A stretch of 64,000 bases of DNA from Dyella sp. OK004. Lineage in GTDB: Bacteria > Pseudomonadota > Gammaproteobacteria > Xanthomonadales > Rhodanobacteraceae. Of this stretch, positions 18,374 through 28,239 are shown one piece after another; within the stretch, counting starts at the first letter, position 1; every line of letters begins with the position of its first letter. Under the pieces are notes generated by a model. The model was given only the letters and a program-made list of their open reading frames with translations, was not told the origin of the DNA and searched no databases. A program made the position numbers and the translations under genes. Where the stretch lies: positions 763,469-827,468 of the forward strand of contig NZ_FOZI01000001.1 of NCBI RefSeq assembly GCF_900114495.1. Direction: 5' to 3'.

Positions 18374-19363
18374 TCAGGCGGCCTTGCGCAACTGCCAGGC
18401 ACTGACCAGGCGCGCGCCCAGCCAGCCCAGCAAGGCCGCAACCGGCGGCACAGCGCCCAGCACCCACAGCGGCAACGCGCCGACCTGTAGCTTGCCGTCA
18501 TACACATGACTGAGCCGTGTCACCGGTTCGGCCAGCGCCATTTCGACCAGCACCGCCACGCCCGCAGCGAGCACGCCGCTGAACAGGCCGTACCAGATAC
18601 CCGCATAAAGATAAGGCCGCCGCACGAACGCCCGGCTCGCGCCAACCAGCATCAGCACACTGATCTCTTCGCTGCGGCTGGCGATGTCCACGCGCACGGT
18701 ATTGCCCACTACCAGCAACACCGCAAGCGCCAGCAGCACGGCCAGCACCAGTACGGCGCGGTTTCCGACGCCGAGCAAGGCATCCAGACGCTGGCGCCAG
18801 GTACCGCTGTCCTGCACCAGATCCACACCCTGCGTTTCGCGCAGCTCATCAACCAGGCGCGCCACCGCGTCCGCATCGAGGCCCTGCTTCGGCAGTACTT
18901 CGATGGCGTAGGGCAACGGGTTGTTGTCCAGGGTATGCAGCGCGCCGGAGAAGCCTTGCATCTTGGCCAGCTCATCCATGCCCTGCTGAGGGGTCTTCAC
19001 CGTCACTGTCGCCACGTCTGCACGCTCGCGCAGTTTGGTGGCAAGCAGCTCCACCGCCGGACCGCTCTGACTGGGCTGCAGGAACACCGAGACCGTCTGA
19101 TTCTGCCCCAGTACATCGCCCAGCTTCTGCACATTGCCGAGCAACAAGTAGAAGGTCAGCGGCAATGCCAGCGCCAGCGCCATCACGGCCACGGTCAACA
19201 AAGTGCCGACTGGACGCGACATCAGGCGGCGCAGACTGGCCGCAGCGCTCCAGCCATGATGCTCACGCCAGCTCGCCACGGGCCGCGCGCGACTGCGCTC
19301 TACCCGCGGCGCGGCCTCGGGCACGATCGGCATCTCGTTAGGGAATTCCGGCTGTGTGGTCAC
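18374..19363 (-). CDS. ftsX: Cell division protein FtsX
   Basis: FtsX is the membrane partner of the FtsE ATPase. The complex activates septal peptidoglycan hydrolases and supports divisome assembly. It has a cytosolic N-terminus of about 55 residues, a first membrane helix (LLTVAVMALALALPLTFYLLLGNV), a periplasmic loop of about 120 residues, then three C-terminal helices with DIASRSEEISVLMLVGASRAFVRRPYLY. Its start overlaps the ftsE stop by 4 bp (ATGA). The length of 329 aa is normal. Confidence 0.96.
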   Translation of the reverse strand: MTTQPEFPNEMPIVPEAAPRVERSRARPVASWREHHGWSAAASLRRLMSRPVGTLLTVAVMALALALPLTFYLLLGNVQKLGDVLGQNQTVSVFLQPSQSGPAVELLATKLRERADVATVTVKTPQQGMDELAKMQGFSGALHTLDNNPLPYAIEVLPKQGLDADAVARLVDELRETQGVDLVQDSGTWRQRLDALLGVGNRAVLVLAVLLALAVLLVVGNTVRVDIASRSEEISVLMLVGASRAFVRRPYLYAGIWYGLFSGVLAAGVAVLVEMALAEPVTRLSHVYDGKLQVGALPLWVLGAVPPVAALLGWLGARLVSAWQLRKAA

Positions 19364-20037
19364 AGCACCTCCTGCGCGGCGACATCGGCGACCAGGCGGC
19401 CGTGATCCAGCACCACCACCCGCTTCTTGATGCGCTTGATCAGCGGCAGATCATGGCTGGCGATCAATACCGTGGTACCGACCTGCTGGAATTCGGCAAA
19501 TAGCCCCATGATCTCCACCGCCAACTGCGGATCGAGGTTGCCGGTAGGCTCGTCGGCGATCAGCAGGGTCGGCTTGGCGACGATGGCGCGAGCAATGCCC
19601 ACGCGCTGCTGCTCACCGGTAGACAGCGTGACCGGCAGTTGCCGCTCATAAGAGAGCAGCCCCACCTTTTCCAGCGCCGCGCGCACGCGACGGCCGCGCT
19701 CGACTGGCGCGATGCCACCGATCACCAGCGGCAGTTCAACGTTAGCGAACACCGTGCGGTCCATCAGTAGGCGATGGTCCTGGAACACCATGCCGATGCG
19801 CCGGCGCAACTTAGGAATGCCGCCACGGCCGATCTTGGACAGATTCTGCCCGTCCAGGGTGATCACGCCATGCGACGGTCGCTCGATCAGGCCGAGCAAC
19901 TTCAACAGCGTGCTCTTGCCCGCGCCCGAGTGTCCGGTCACGAACGCCATTTCGCCGGGGGCGACATGGAAGGAAAGCTGCGACAGCGCCTCATGGCCGC
20001 CCTCGTAGCGTTTGCTGACTTGGTCGAAGCGGATCAC
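19360..20037 (-). CDS. ftsE: Cell division ATP-binding protein FtsE
   Basis: This is the ABC ATPase of the FtsEX divisome complex. It opens MIRFDQVSKRYEGG and has Walker A GHSGAGKST (35-43), the FtsE-specific KIGRGGIPKLRRRIGMVFQDHRLL segment with the Q-loop, signature LSTGEQQR, and Walker B LLIADEPTGNLD. At 225 aa it is complete. It heads the ftsE-ftsX unit on the minus strand; the usual ftsY is not adjacent, and rhlB ends 103 bp upstream. Confidence 0.97.
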   Translation of the reverse strand: MIRFDQVSKRYEGGHEALSQLSFHVAPGEMAFVTGHSGAGKSTLLKLLGLIERPSHGVITLDGQNLSKIGRGGIPKLRRRIGMVFQDHRLLMDRTVFANVELPLVIGGIAPVERGRRVRAALEKVGLLSYERQLPVTLSTGEQQRVGIARAIVAKPTLLIADEPTGNLDPQLAVEIMGLFAEFQQVGTTVLIASHDLPLIKRIKKRVVVLDHGRLVADVAAQEVL

Positions 20038-20105
20038 TGCGTTTCCTCGATCCCTGATGCCGCACTGGCGGCAAGGATAAGGGATGGCGCCGCCAAGGTG
20101 ATCCC

Positions 20106-20132
20106 CCGCCGCGCGTTTTCTACGCGCGGCGG
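20106..20132 (-). terminator. Hairpin downstream of rhlB
   Basis: An 11-bp perfect GC-rich stem (20106-20116 with 20122-20132) with a 5-nt loop begins 9 bp after the rhlB stop. It lies in the 103-bp gap before ftsE on the same strand. It lacks a clear U-tract, so it may act with Rho or as a 3'-end stabiliser. Confidence 0.5.
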
Positions 20133-20140
20133 AGTTCGGT

Positions 20141-21853
20141 TCAGCGGCCGGTGAACAGCCGCGCCAGGCGACGGAAGAAGCCCTGCTTCTTCGGCGCCGC
20201 TTCCGCGTTGTGACCGGCGGTCAGGGCAACCTGGCGCGACGGGCGGGAACCGTTGGCATCGGCACCACCGCGTTCGCGCGGCGGACGGCGCTCGCCGCGC
20301 GCGCCGTGACCGTTCTCGTTCGGTGCGGTGACGTTGGCGCCATGCTCGTTATGGCCCGGCGCACCCTCACGGCGACGGCCGCGGCCGCCACGGCGACGAC
20401 GACGCTTCTGCTCGCCCTCACCAGTGATTGCGTCCTGGCCCGCTGCGGGTACTGCCTCAACCGGCTCGCTCGCAGCGACAGCCTTGGCCGGCTGCTCCGC
20501 ACGCGGTTTGCGCGGCTGGCCGTCGCGAGGCTTACGCTCGCCCTCGCGCCCGTCACGGCTGCGCGAACGACCGCGCGAACCGCCTTCCTTCTTTTCGCGG
20601 TTCTCGACCTTGTCGCCGAAAGCCGCGCTGTCGGCCGCTGCTTCCGCGGCGTATTGCGGGTCGATCTCGCGTGGCTTCGGCATCACCAGCAGCTCGGGAT
20701 CGATACTGGCCACCGGGATGCGCTGGCCGATGTAAGTCTCGATGTCCGGCAGCGACATGGCATACAGGTCGCAGGCAAAGCTGATCGCGTCGCCTTCGGC
20801 ACCCAGGCGCGCGGTGCGGCCGATGCGATGCACGTAATCCTCGGCGTCCTGCGGCAGGTCGTAGTTGAAGACGTGGCTGACCGCGGAAATGTGCAGGCCG
20901 CGCGCAGCGACGTCCGTGCACACCAGCATGTCGAGCTGGCCTTCCTGGAAGCGCTGCAACAGCTTCTGGCGCTTCAGCTGCGGCACGTCGCCGGACAGGG
21001 CACCCACGCGGTAGCCCTGGCGCTTCACACGATCGGTGATGCGCTCGGCCGCGGCCTTGGTGTTGACGAAAACGATGCTGCGGCTGGGCTTGGTACGCTC
21101 CAGCAGGTTGAGCAGCAGCGGCATCTTCTCCTCTTTGGAGGGGAAGTAGACCTGCTGGCGCACGCGGTCGGCGGTGACGTTCTCGGTCTCCACCACCAGC
21201 TTCTCGGCGTTGTGCATGTGCTCGTAGGCCAGCTCCAGCACGCGATGACTGAGCGTGGCGGAGAACAGCAGCACCTGGCGCTGCTCTCGCGCCGGCAGGC
21301 GGCGGAAGATGAAGCGCACGTCCTTGATGAAGCCGAGGTCGAACATGCGGTCGGCCTCGTCGATCACCATCACTTCGACGCCGTTAAGGCCGAACACGTT
21401 CTGCTTGTAGTAGTCGAGCAGGCGGCCAGGAGTGGCGATAATGATGTCGCAGCCATCGTGCAGCTGCTGGCGTTGCTTGTCGTAGTCGACGCCGCCGTAG
21501 ATCAGTGCGGTCTTCAGGCCGGTGTAGCGGCCGATGTTGCGCGCGTCCTTGTCGATCTGGATGGCCAGCTCGCGGGTCGGCGCGATCACCAGGGCGCGCG
21601 GGTCGCTGTCCTTGCGCTCGGCCACGGCCGGGCGAGTCAGCAGGCGGTTCATCATCGCGACCAGGAAGGCGCAGGTCTTGCCGGTGCCGGTCTGGGCCTG
21701 GCCGGCGACGTCGCGGCCGGTCAGCGCCATGGGCAGGGTCAGCGCCTGGATCGGTGTGCAGCGGGTGAAACCGCTTTCGTCCAGACCCTGCTGCAGCAGC
21801 GGATGAAGTTCAAAATTTGTAAAGAAGGTATCGGTCAGTACAGTTTGGGACAT
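20141..21853 (-). CDS. rhlB: DEAD-box ATP-dependent RNA helicase RhlB
   Basis: RhlB unwinds structured RNA for the degradosome. It has the Q motif [13 protein letters not shown], Walker A AQTGTGKT (53-60), PTREL, DEAD (165-168), SAT (198-200), and the C-terminal [10 protein letters not shown]. Beyond about residue 430 is a long Arg/Gly/Glu-rich, low-complexity tail likely to bind RNA or RNase E. The ATG at 21853 gives the standard [18 protein letters not shown] start; the open frame further upstream is spurious. It diverges from trxA-rho, the same arrangement as in E. coli. Confidence 0.95.
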   Translation of the reverse strand: MSQTVLTDTFFTNFELHPLLQQGLDESGFTRCTPIQALTLPMALTGRDVAGQAQTGTGKTCAFLVAMMNRLLTRPAVAERKDSDPRALVIAPTRELAIQIDKDARNIGRYTGLKTALIYGGVDYDKQRQQLHDGCDIIIATPGRLLDYYKQNVFGLNGVEVMVIDEADRMFDLGFIKDVRFIFRRLPAREQRQVLLFSATLSHRVLELAYEHMHNAEKLVVETENVTADRVRQQVYFPSKEEKMPLLLNLLERTKPSRSIVFVNTKAAAERITDRVKRQGYRVGALSGDVPQLKRQKLLQRFQEGQLDMLVCTDVAARGLHISAVSHVFNYDLPQDAEDYVHRIGRTARLGAEGDAISFACDLYAMSLPDIETYIGQRIPVASIDPELLVMPKPREIDPQYAAEAAADSAAFGDKVENREKKEGGSRGRSRSRDGREGERKPRDGQPRKPRAEQPAKAVAASEPVEAVPAAGQDAITGEGEQKRRRRRGGRGRRREGAPGHNEHGANVTAPNENGHGARGERRPPRERGGADANGSRPSRQVALTAGHNAEAAPKKQGFFRRLARLFTGR

Positions 21854-22280
21854 TGATATGTAGTCAGCGGTAGGGCGGCCGCGATAGCGGCGCGCCCAGC
21901 CCCGCGGCGGTCGGCAGCCCGGGACGGGTGGATGAGGCGGCGCGGGCCAAAAGCGAATGATGGCCGGGCAGCGGCAAAGGCCGCGGTGGATCGCGGTACG
22001 CTTCGCGGCTGGCGCCGAGGTGGCGGGCTCTGGAACCGGCAGTCCCGCTGACATAGGTGAACAGGCTGTACGGGAGCCTTTTCACCTATATCAACGGAAC
22101 TGTCCGATGCAGCCCTTGAATCGCTTGAATCGTGCCCTGAGTTACGTTGGAATGGAGGCTTGCCGCAACGGCACCACTTCCTTTTTCCGGTCCGACCCGC
22201 GCTTCATGGGCGCCCCAGTGTAGCCGATGCTGGCCGCGCGGTCGTCAAACCTTCCCCCCCGCCCAGATTCGGAGACCCCG
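21854..22280. other. 427-bp rhlB/trxA divergent intergenic region
   Basis: This gap separates the divergent rhlB and trxA genes and must hold both promoters. I could not identify convincing -35/-10 pairs. The main structure is the long hairpin at 22053-22089. Short open frames here lack ribosome sites and recognisable products. Confidence 0.55.
22053..22089. repeat. 15-bp imperfect hairpin in the rhlB/trxA intergenic region
   Basis: ATAGGTGAA (22053-22061) pairs with TTCACCTAT (22081-22089). Inside, after one C/T mismatch, AGGCT (22063-22067) pairs with AGCCT (22075-22079), leaving a 7-nt loop. It is about 200 nt upstream of rhlB and 190 nt upstream of trxA. It may be a leader-RNA structure or operator; the role is unknown. 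Confidence 0.6.
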
Positions 22281-22607
22281 GTGAGCGACCTGATTACCCA
22301 TGTAAGCGATGACGCCTTCGAGCAGGAAGTGCTGAAGTCCGATACCCCCGTCCTGCTCGACTTCTGGGCCGAATGGTGCGGCCCCTGCAAGGCCATCGCG
22401 CCAATCCTGGACGACCTGGCCAAGCAGTACGAAGGCAAGCTGCGCATCGCCAAGATCAATATCGACCACAACCAGAAGACCCCGCGCAATTACGGCGTGC
22501 GCGGCATTCCCACCCTGATGGTGTTCAAAAACGGCAAGGTCGAGGCCACCCAGATCGGCGCCGTGAGCAAGGGGCAGCTGGCCCAGATGATCGACAAGGC
22601 GATCTGA
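22281..22607 (+). CDS. trxA: Thioredoxin 1
   Basis: Thioredoxin is the cytosolic dithiol reductant for ribonucleotide reductase and other enzymes. The active site WCGPCK is preceded by the conserved LLDFWAEWC. The cis-proline is in [12 protein letters not shown] chose the GTG at 22281, preceded by GGAGA, which gives exactly 108 aa, the usual length; the frame extends upstream without any family match. It precedes rho by 148 bp on the same strand. Confidence 0.96.
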   Translation: MSDLITHVSDDAFEQEVLKSDTPVLLDFWAEWCGPCKAIAPILDDLAKQYEGKLRIAKINIDHNQKTPRNYGVRGIPTLMVFKNGKVEATQIGAVSKGQLAQMIDKAI

Positions 22608-22755
22608 TTCGCCTCCTCGCATCCGCCGCACCGCTTTACGGCGTTACGCGGCGGGTGCTAGATTCACTTGGCCTGTTGGGACGCTGTCCCCCGCGCCCTC
22701 CGCGCTTTGAGCGCACCTCCCTCCTGTAATCAACGGCGCCCCGTGAGGTTTGCCC

Positions 22756-24546
22756 GTGTCCGATATCGAAAGCAAAGACCAGACCGACGCCAAGAGCGCC
22801 GAACCCAAGACCGTGGCCGACGCGCCGCGTACGCGAGCGCCACGCAAGTCGGCTGCCGCGTCGGCCAGCGCCGATAGCGCACCGAAGGCGGATAAGCCGG
22901 AGTACACCCCTCCGCCGCCGCTGCCTCCGGTCGAGCGGCCAGCCCCGTCTTACGAAGCCCCTGTGCAGGCCAGCCTGCCGGTGGATGGCGGTGGTTCCTC
23001 TCAAGGCGATAGCACGCCGCGCGACACTGCACCACAGCAGCCGCGCGAAGGTGGCCAGCCCAACCAGGGCGGCAACCCGAATAACCCAAACAACAACGAT
23101 CGTCGCAATGACCGCAACGACCGTGGCCGTCGGCGTCGCCACGAGCGCAACCAGCAGCGCGGCGGCCCAAGTGGTGGCGGTGGCGGTGGCGGTGGCGGTG
23201 GCGGCGGGCAGCAACAGCATCCGCGCAACAACAACGGCCTGCCGGTGGACGACGAGTACGCCGACGCCGGTAGCAACGATCGCCTGATTAACCTCACCGA
23301 GCTCAAGCGCAAGAACGCGATCCAGCTGATGGAATTCGCTGAGTCGCTGGGCGTCCAGGAAGGTGTCGCCCGCGCCCGCAAGCAGGACGTGGTGTTCAAC
23401 ATCCTCAAGGCCCACGCCCGCTCCGGCGGCGGCATCTGGGCCGAGGGCGTGCTGGAAATCCTGCAGGACGGCTTCGGCTTCCTGCGCTCGGCCGACGAGT
23501 CCTACCTGGCCGGCCCCGACGACATCTATGTCTCGCCCAGCCAGATCCGTCGCTTCAACCTGCGCACCGGCGACTACATCACCGGACGCGTGCGCCACCC
23601 GAAGGAAGGCGAGCGCTATTTCGCGCTGCTGAAGGTCGACGACATCAACGGCGATCCGCCGGAAGCGTCGAAGAATAAGATGCTGTTCGAGAACCTGACG
23701 CCCCTGTTTCCGCGCAAGGCGTTCCATCTCGAGCGCGGCAATGGCTCCACCGAAGACATCACCGGCCGCATCCTGGACCTGGTGGCGCCGATCGGTCGCG
23801 GCCAGCGCGGCCTGATCGTGTCGCAGCCGAAGTCCGGTAAGACGATGATGCTGCAGAACATCGCGCAGGCCATCCAGTACAACCACCCGGACGTCCATCT
23901 GATCATGCTGTTGATCGACGAGCGCCCGGAGGAAGTGACGGAAATCGCCCGCACCGTGCGCGCCGAAGTCATCAGCTCCACCTTCGACGAACCGGCCGTG
24001 CGCCACGTGCAGGTCGCCGAAATGGTGATTGAGCGTGCCAAGCGCCTGGTCGAACACAAGAAAGATGTGGTGATCCTGCTCGATTCGATCACCCGTCTCG
24101 CCCGTGCCTACAACACCGTGGTACCCAGCTCCGGCAAGGTGCTCACTGGTGGTGTCGACGCCAATGCCCTGCAGCGTCCGAAGCGTTTCTTCGGCGCCGC
24201 GCGCAACGTGGAGGAAGGCGGCTCGCTGACCATCATCGCCACCGCGCTGACCGACACCGGCAGCAAGATGGACGAGGTGATCTACGAGGAGTTCAAGGGC
24301 ACCGGCAACATGGAAGTGCACTTGAACCGCCGCATCTCCGAGAAGCGCGTGTACCCGGCCATCGACATCAACCGCTCCGGCACCCGCCGCGAAGACCTGC
24401 TGATCGATCCGGACCTGCTCGCCAAGATCTGGATCCTGCGCAAGCTGCTGCATCCGATGGACGAGCTGTCGGCGATGGAGTTCATGCTGGACAAGATGAA
24501 GAACACCAAGACCAACGACGAGTTCTTCAACTCCATGAAGCGCTGA
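22756..24546 (+). CDS. rho: Transcription termination factor Rho
   Basis: Rho is the hexameric RNA helicase that terminates untranslated transcripts. The core has the N-terminal RNA-binding fold ([15 protein letters not shown], then [21 protein letters not shown]). Walker A is QPKSGKT (357-363), Walker B is [16 protein letters not shown], and [21 protein letters not shown] is conserved. The first 165 or so residues are an extra disordered segment, rich in Pro/Ala, then Asn/Arg/Asp and a run of 12 Gly. This makes the protein 596 aa against about 420 in E. coli. The GTG at 22756 has GTGAGG upstream. A strong hairpin terminator follows. Confidence 0.97.
   Translation: MSDIESKDQTDAKSAEPKTVADAPRTRAPRKSAAASASADSAPKADKPEYTPPPPLPPVERPAPSYEAPVQASLPVDGGGSSQGDSTPRDTAPQQPREGGQPNQGGNPNNPNNNDRRNDRNDRGRRRRHERNQQRGGPSGGGGGGGGGGGGQQQHPRNNNGLPVDDEYADAGSNDRLINLTELKRKNAIQLMEFAESLGVQEGVARARKQDVVFNILKAHARSGGGIWAEGVLEILQDGFGFLRSADESYLAGPDDIYVSPSQIRRFNLRTGDYITGRVRHPKEGERYFALLKVDDINGDPPEASKNKMLFENLTPLFPRKAFHLERGNGSTEDITGRILDLVAPIGRGQRGLIVSQPKSGKTMMLQNIAQAIQYNHPDVHLIMLLIDERPEEVTEIARTVRAEVISSTFDEPAVRHVQVAEMVIERAKRLVEHKKDVVILLDSITRLARAYNTVVPSSGKVLTGGVDANALQRPKRFFGAARNVEEGGSLTIIATALTDTGSKMDEVIYEEFKGTGNMEVHLNRRISEKRVYPAIDINRSGTRREDLLIDPDLLAKIWILRKLLHPMDELSAMEFMLDKMKNTKTNDEFFNSMKR
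23173..23202 (+). repeat. GGTGGC hexanucleotide tandem repeat inside rho
   Basis: Five perfect tandem copies of GGTGGC are followed by one degenerate copy (GGCGGG). They encode the polyglycine run in the N-terminal insert of Rho. Slippage here would add or remove Gly-Gly pairs in frame, so length polymorphism among strains is expected without loss of function. Confidence 0.85.
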
Positions 24547-24570
24547 GGCCACCGCCTATCGCCGCACTCC

Positions 24571-24601
24571 GAAAGGCCGGCCTTGCGCCGGCCTTTCGTT
24601 T
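24571..24601 (+). terminator. Intrinsic terminator of rho
   Basis: An 11-bp perfect stem (24571-24581 with 24587-24597, containing GGCCGGC) with a 5-nt loop starts 25 bp after the rho stop and is followed by GTTTG. It separates rho from the response-regulator gene. Confidence 0.8.
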
Positions 24602-24681
24602 GCACTGGACGCTCCGCCCCCGCTATTTCGCTGGCCTGCGCAACTGCTAGCATGGCGCGGAATCCGTCCACTGTGTCCCGT

Positions 24682-25347
24682 ATGCGCATCCTGTTAGTCG
24701 AAGACGATCCCCTGGTTGCCGATGGCATAGTCCGCGGCCTCTCCGGCGAGGGTTATGTAGTGGACCACACCGCCATGGCCGAGCCAGTCTCCGGCATGAT
24801 GGAAAGCGCTCATTACGATCTGGCCATCGTCGACCTTGGCCTGCCCGGCGAGGACGGCTTCAGCCTGGTGCGCCGGCTGCGCCGCGCCGGCAAGGCCCTG
24901 CCCCTGCTGATCGTCACCGCTCGCGACAGCCTGGACGACCGCGTCGGCACGCTGGACCTGGGCGCCGACGACTACATGGTGAAACCGTTCGCCCTGCCGG
25001 AATTGGCCGCGCGTTGCCGTGCCCTGATCCGCCGCGCCAGCGCCGCCACCTCCAACGAGCTGACGGTTGGCAAGCTGCGCATCGACCTGGCCGGACGCCG
25101 TGCGATCAATGCCGCTGGTGAGGCGCTGGAACTGACCCGCCGCGAGTGGTCGATTCTGGAATGCCTGGCCCATCACAGCGGCAAAGTGGTGAGCAAGGAA
25201 CGCCTGACCCAGGCCATCGCCGGCTGGAGCGAGGACATCTCCGGCAATGCGATCGAGGTGCATGTCTCGCGCCTGCGCAGCAAGCTCGGCGAGTCCGCCT
25301 CGATACGCGGCATCCGCGGACTCGGCTATCGCCTCGAGGACAACTGA
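24682..25347 (+). CDS. PhoP/QseB-like response regulator
   Basis: This is a two-domain OmpR-family regulator of 221 aa. The receiver has the acidic pair in VEDD, phosphoacceptor D51 (LAIVDLGLPGEDG) and Lys in YMVKPF. The winged helix has LELTRREWSILECLAHHSGKVVSKERL and VHVSRLRSKLGE, ending GIRGLGYRLE. The start MRILLVEDD at 24682 is the family standard. The kinase follows immediately in an overlapping frame. The stimulus is unknown. Confidence 0.93.
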   Translation: MRILLVEDDPLVADGIVRGLSGEGYVVDHTAMAEPVSGMMESAHYDLAIVDLGLPGEDGFSLVRRLRRAGKALPLLIVTARDSLDDRVGTLDLGADDYMVKPFALPELAARCRALIRRASAATSNELTVGKLRIDLAGRRAINAAGEALELTRREWSILECLAHHSGKVVSKERLTQAIAGWSEDISGNAIEVHVSRLRSKLGESASIRGIRGLGYRLEDN

Positions 25348-26749
25348 TATCAAGCGGTTCCGTCCCAGCGTCCGCCGCCGTCTGCTGGGCTATCTGCTGG
25401 CCCCTCTGACACTGATGCTGGTGATCGGAGTGGCCGTCGATCACCACTCCATCGTCAGCCCGATCTACGCCGCCTTCGACCGGTCGCTGTCGCGCGCCGT
25501 GCTGGCCATTGCCGCGCAGATTCATCGGCAGCCCGGCGGGCAGTTAGACATCATGTTGCCTGACCGCCCACCGCCGCCGTTGCGCGCGCTGCCGCAAGAG
25601 AAATTCTTCTACCGCGTCAGCAATGAGCAGGGCGCCACCTTGGCCGGCTCGGCCGATCTCCCTGTTGTGCCCGCCCACCGCAACGACGAATTCACCTATC
25701 AGGATGCCGAATACCACGGCATGGATCTGCGCCTCGTGAGCTACCGCCTCACCGAAGCGGGAGAAGCATTGGTCATCACGGCGGGCGAGACACCGCATCG
25801 CCGCGATCTCGCCGTGCATCGGATGGATGTGTCCTTCGGTATCAACGACAGCGTACAGATGCTGCTGGTGTTCGGCATCGCCCTGTTTGGCATCAGTGTG
25901 GCGCTACGTCCGCTGCAACGCTTGCGGGACCAGATCACCGGCCGCCCTGCGCATATCCTCACCGCCTTGCCGACGGAGCGGGTGCCGAGTGAAGTGCTGC
26001 CGCTGGTCGATTCGCTCAACACCCTGCTCGCTACCGTGCGCGAATCGGCGCTGTCGCAACAGCACTTTCTCGCCAATGCAGCACACCAGCTACGCACACC
26101 GCTGACCGGGCTCAAAGCCCAACTCGAAGTGCTCGGCCGCGAGACCAGCGGCTCGCCCTTGCAGGCGCGCATCGATCAATTGCACGGCGGCATCGACCGG
26201 CTCGCCCACACCGCTAACCAGTTGCTGGCGCTCGCTCGCGCCGAGCCATCGGCGCACGGCTCCAGTCATTTCCTGCCGGTGGATCTGTCCAATCTGGTGG
26301 CCGAGGTGATCGGCGCGTCGCTCGACCGCGCGCTGGCGCACGACATCGACCTGGGCGCCGACTGCCAGCCCGCCGACGTTTCCGGCGTGTACTGGGTGTT
26401 ACATGAGCTGTTGACCAACCTGGTCGACAACGCCATTCGCTATACGCCACCCGGCGGTCACATCACACTGCGCTGCGGCGTGGTACAGAGCCAGCCATTC
26501 CTCGAGGTCGACGACACCGGCAGCGGCATTCCGCCGGAGGAGCGCGAACGCGTCAAAGAACGCTTCTATCGCGGCCAGAACAGCGGCAACGACAGCTGCG
26601 GCCTGGGTCTGTCCATCGTGGACGAATCAGCCCGCGCCCATGGCGCCACCTTCAGCATCTTCGACGGCGGCTGCGGCCGCGGCACGCGCATGCGTATCGA
26701 CTTTCCGGCCATGGAGAGCGATGCCCGGCGCTCCTCACCTACAAGCTGA
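25262..26749 (+). CDS. Sensor histidine kinase (QseC/TctE-like)
   Basis: It has an N-terminal membrane helix (LLGYLLAPLTLMLVIGVAV), a periplasmic sensor of about 110 residues, a second helix, a HAMP-like linker, the HisKA box AAHQLRTPLTGLKAQLEVL, then NLVDNAIRYTPPGG, DTGSGIP, FYRGQN and CGLGLSIV. The start is uncertain. No ATG, GTG or TTG occurs in frame between ATG 25262 and ATG 25415, and the latter lies inside the first membrane helix. Starting at 25262 (or 25247) overlaps the regulator gene by about 85-100 bp; a rare start near 25346 is the alternative. Confidence 0.88.
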   Translation: MSRACAASSASPPRYAASADSAIASRTTDIKRFRPSVRRRLLGYLLAPLTLMLVIGVAVDHHSIVSPIYAAFDRSLSRAVLAIAAQIHRQPGGQLDIMLPDRPPPPLRALPQEKFFYRVSNEQGATLAGSADLPVVPAHRNDEFTYQDAEYHGMDLRLVSYRLTEAGEALVITAGETPHRRDLAVHRMDVSFGINDSVQMLLVFGIALFGISVALRPLQRLRDQITGRPAHILTALPTERVPSEVLPLVDSLNTLLATVRESALSQQHFLANAAHQLRTPLTGLKAQLEVLGRETSGSPLQARIDQLHGGIDRLAHTANQLLALARAEPSAHGSSHFLPVDLSNLVAEVIGASLDRALAHDIDLGADCQPADVSGVYWVLHELLTNLVDNAIRYTPPGGHITLRCGVVQSQPFLEVDDTGSGIPPEERERVKERFYRGQNSGNDSCGLGLSIVDESARAHGATFSIFDGGCGRGTRMRIDFPAMESDARRSSPTS

Positions 26750-26815
26750 AACCTGGCACTTTGAAAATGGCAGGAACACCCCCAAAGTGGGGCGACCCTC
26801 GTGAAGGAGCCACCC

Positions 26816-28183
26816 GTGTCTATACCCAGTGCCGTCAAGAGCACGCCCATTGGCGACCGCCAGCAGCTCACCGACTATCTCGCCGCCGGCGAGAAGCCCC
26901 GTGAGGACTGGCGCATCGGCACCGAGCACGAAAAATTCGGTTTCCTGACCGATGACCTGCGTCCGCCCACCTTCGATGGCGAACGCGGGATCCGCGTCTT
27001 GCTGGAACGCCTGGCCGAACGCTACGGCTGGGATGTGGCGCGCGAAGGCGAGAACCCGGTGGCGCTATCGCGCGACAAGGCCTCGATCACGCTGGAACCC
27101 GCCGGCCAGCTGGAGCTTTCCGGCGCACCGCTGGAAACCATCCACCAGACCTGTTGCGAAGTGAATTCCCACCTCGAGGAAGTGCGCTCGATCGCCGATG
27201 ACCTCGGCATCGGCTTCCTCGGCATGGGCTTTCAGCCCAAGTGGCGTCGCGACGAGATGCCATGGATGCCCAAGGGCCGCTACAAGATCATGCGTGAGTA
27301 CATGCCTAAGGTCGGCTCGCTCGGCCTGGACATGATGACGCGCACCTGCACCGTGCAGGTCAATCTCGATTTCTCCAGCGAAGCGGATATGGTGCGCAAG
27401 TTCCGCACCAGCCTCGCACTGCAACCGATCGCCACCGCGCTGTTCGCGGATTCGCCGTTCAAGGAAGGACAACCCAACGGCTTCCTGTCGTACCGCTCCC
27501 ATGTGTGGACCGACACTGATGCCGGCCGCACCGGCATGCTCGACTTCGTATTCGAAGACAGCTTCGGCTACGAGCGCTATGTCGATTACATCCTCGACGT
27601 GCCGATGTACTTCAGCTACCAGGACGGCCGCTACATCGATCTCTCCGGCCAGGACTTCAAGCGCTTCATGCAAGGCGACCTGCCGGGCCTGCCCGGCGTG
27701 AAGGCCACCATGAAAGATTGGGCGGACCATCTCACTACCGCCTTCCCCGAAGTGCGCCTCAAGCAGTACCTGGAAATGCGTGGCGCCGACGGCGGTCCAT
27801 GGAATCGGCTGTGCGCCCTGCCCGCGCTGTGGGTGGGATTGCTCTATGACGACGAAGCACTGCAAGCCGCCTGGGATCTGGTGAAGGATTTCAGTCGCGC
27901 CGAACGTCATGCGCTGCGCGACGGCGTGCCAAAGCACGCATTGAAGCTGCCGTTCCGCAATTACACCGTGCGCGAACTGGCTGCCGAAACCTTGAAGATC
28001 GCGGCGCACGGCCTCAAACGTCGGCAGAAGCTCAATCGCAACGGCGCGGATGAAAGCATCTTCCTCGAACCGCTGATCGAAATCGTCGAAGCCAATCAGA
28101 CGCCGGCCGAACGCAAGCTGGAGCTGTTCCATGGCGCATGGAACGGCAGCGTCGATCCGGTGTTTCGCGAATTCGCGTACTAA
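26816..28183 (+). CDS. gshA: Glutamate-cysteine ligase, plant/alphaproteobacterial type
   Basis: This enzyme catalyses the first and rate-limiting step of glutathione synthesis in the cytosol, joining glutamate to cysteine. Signature segments are [45 protein letters not shown], and [22 protein letters not shown]. It has 455 aa like plant-type enzymes and shows no resemblance to E. coli GshA. The GTG at 26816 is preceded by AAGGAGC; this site decides the start over an in-frame ATG-less extension. A 7-bp inverted repeat (CACTTTG/CAAAGTG, 26758-26789) lies just upstream. gshB is not in the window. Confidence 0.94.
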   Translation: MSIPSAVKSTPIGDRQQLTDYLAAGEKPREDWRIGTEHEKFGFLTDDLRPPTFDGERGIRVLLERLAERYGWDVAREGENPVALSRDKASITLEPAGQLELSGAPLETIHQTCCEVNSHLEEVRSIADDLGIGFLGMGFQPKWRRDEMPWMPKGRYKIMREYMPKVGSLGLDMMTRTCTVQVNLDFSSEADMVRKFRTSLALQPIATALFADSPFKEGQPNGFLSYRSHVWTDTDAGRTGMLDFVFEDSFGYERYVDYILDVPMYFSYQDGRYIDLSGQDFKRFMQGDLPGLPGVKATMKDWADHLTTAFPEVRLKQYLEMRGADGGPWNRLCALPALWVGLLYDDEALQAAWDLVKDFSRAERHALRDGVPKHALKLPFRNYTVRELAAETLKIAAHGLKRRQKLNRNGADESIFLEPLIEIVEANQTPAERKLELFHGAWNGSVDPVFREFAY

Positions 28184-28213
28184 GCGAATTCACCTGCCGC
28201 AATAAATCAAAAG

Positions 28214-28239
28214 GGCGGACCGAGAGGTCCGCCTTTTTT
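28214..28239 (+). terminator. Intrinsic terminator of gshA
   Basis: An 8-bp stem (28214-28221 with 28226-28233) and GAGA tetraloop are followed by six T residues, 30 bp after the gshA stop. It reaches the 3' end of the convergent doxX gene, whose stop lies at 28238. Confidence 0.92.

Noticed and set aside
20210-21856. Long plus-strand open frame opposite rhlB
   Set aside because: Antisense shadow; rhlB has all DEAD-box motifs and the expected divergent position to trxA.
23173-23208. CRISPR-like or minisatellite array
   Set aside because: The GGTGGC units are contiguous, without spacers, and encode polyglycine within rho.
22636-24552. Long minus-strand open frame opposite rho
   Set aside because: Antisense shadow of rho, without any recognisable domain.
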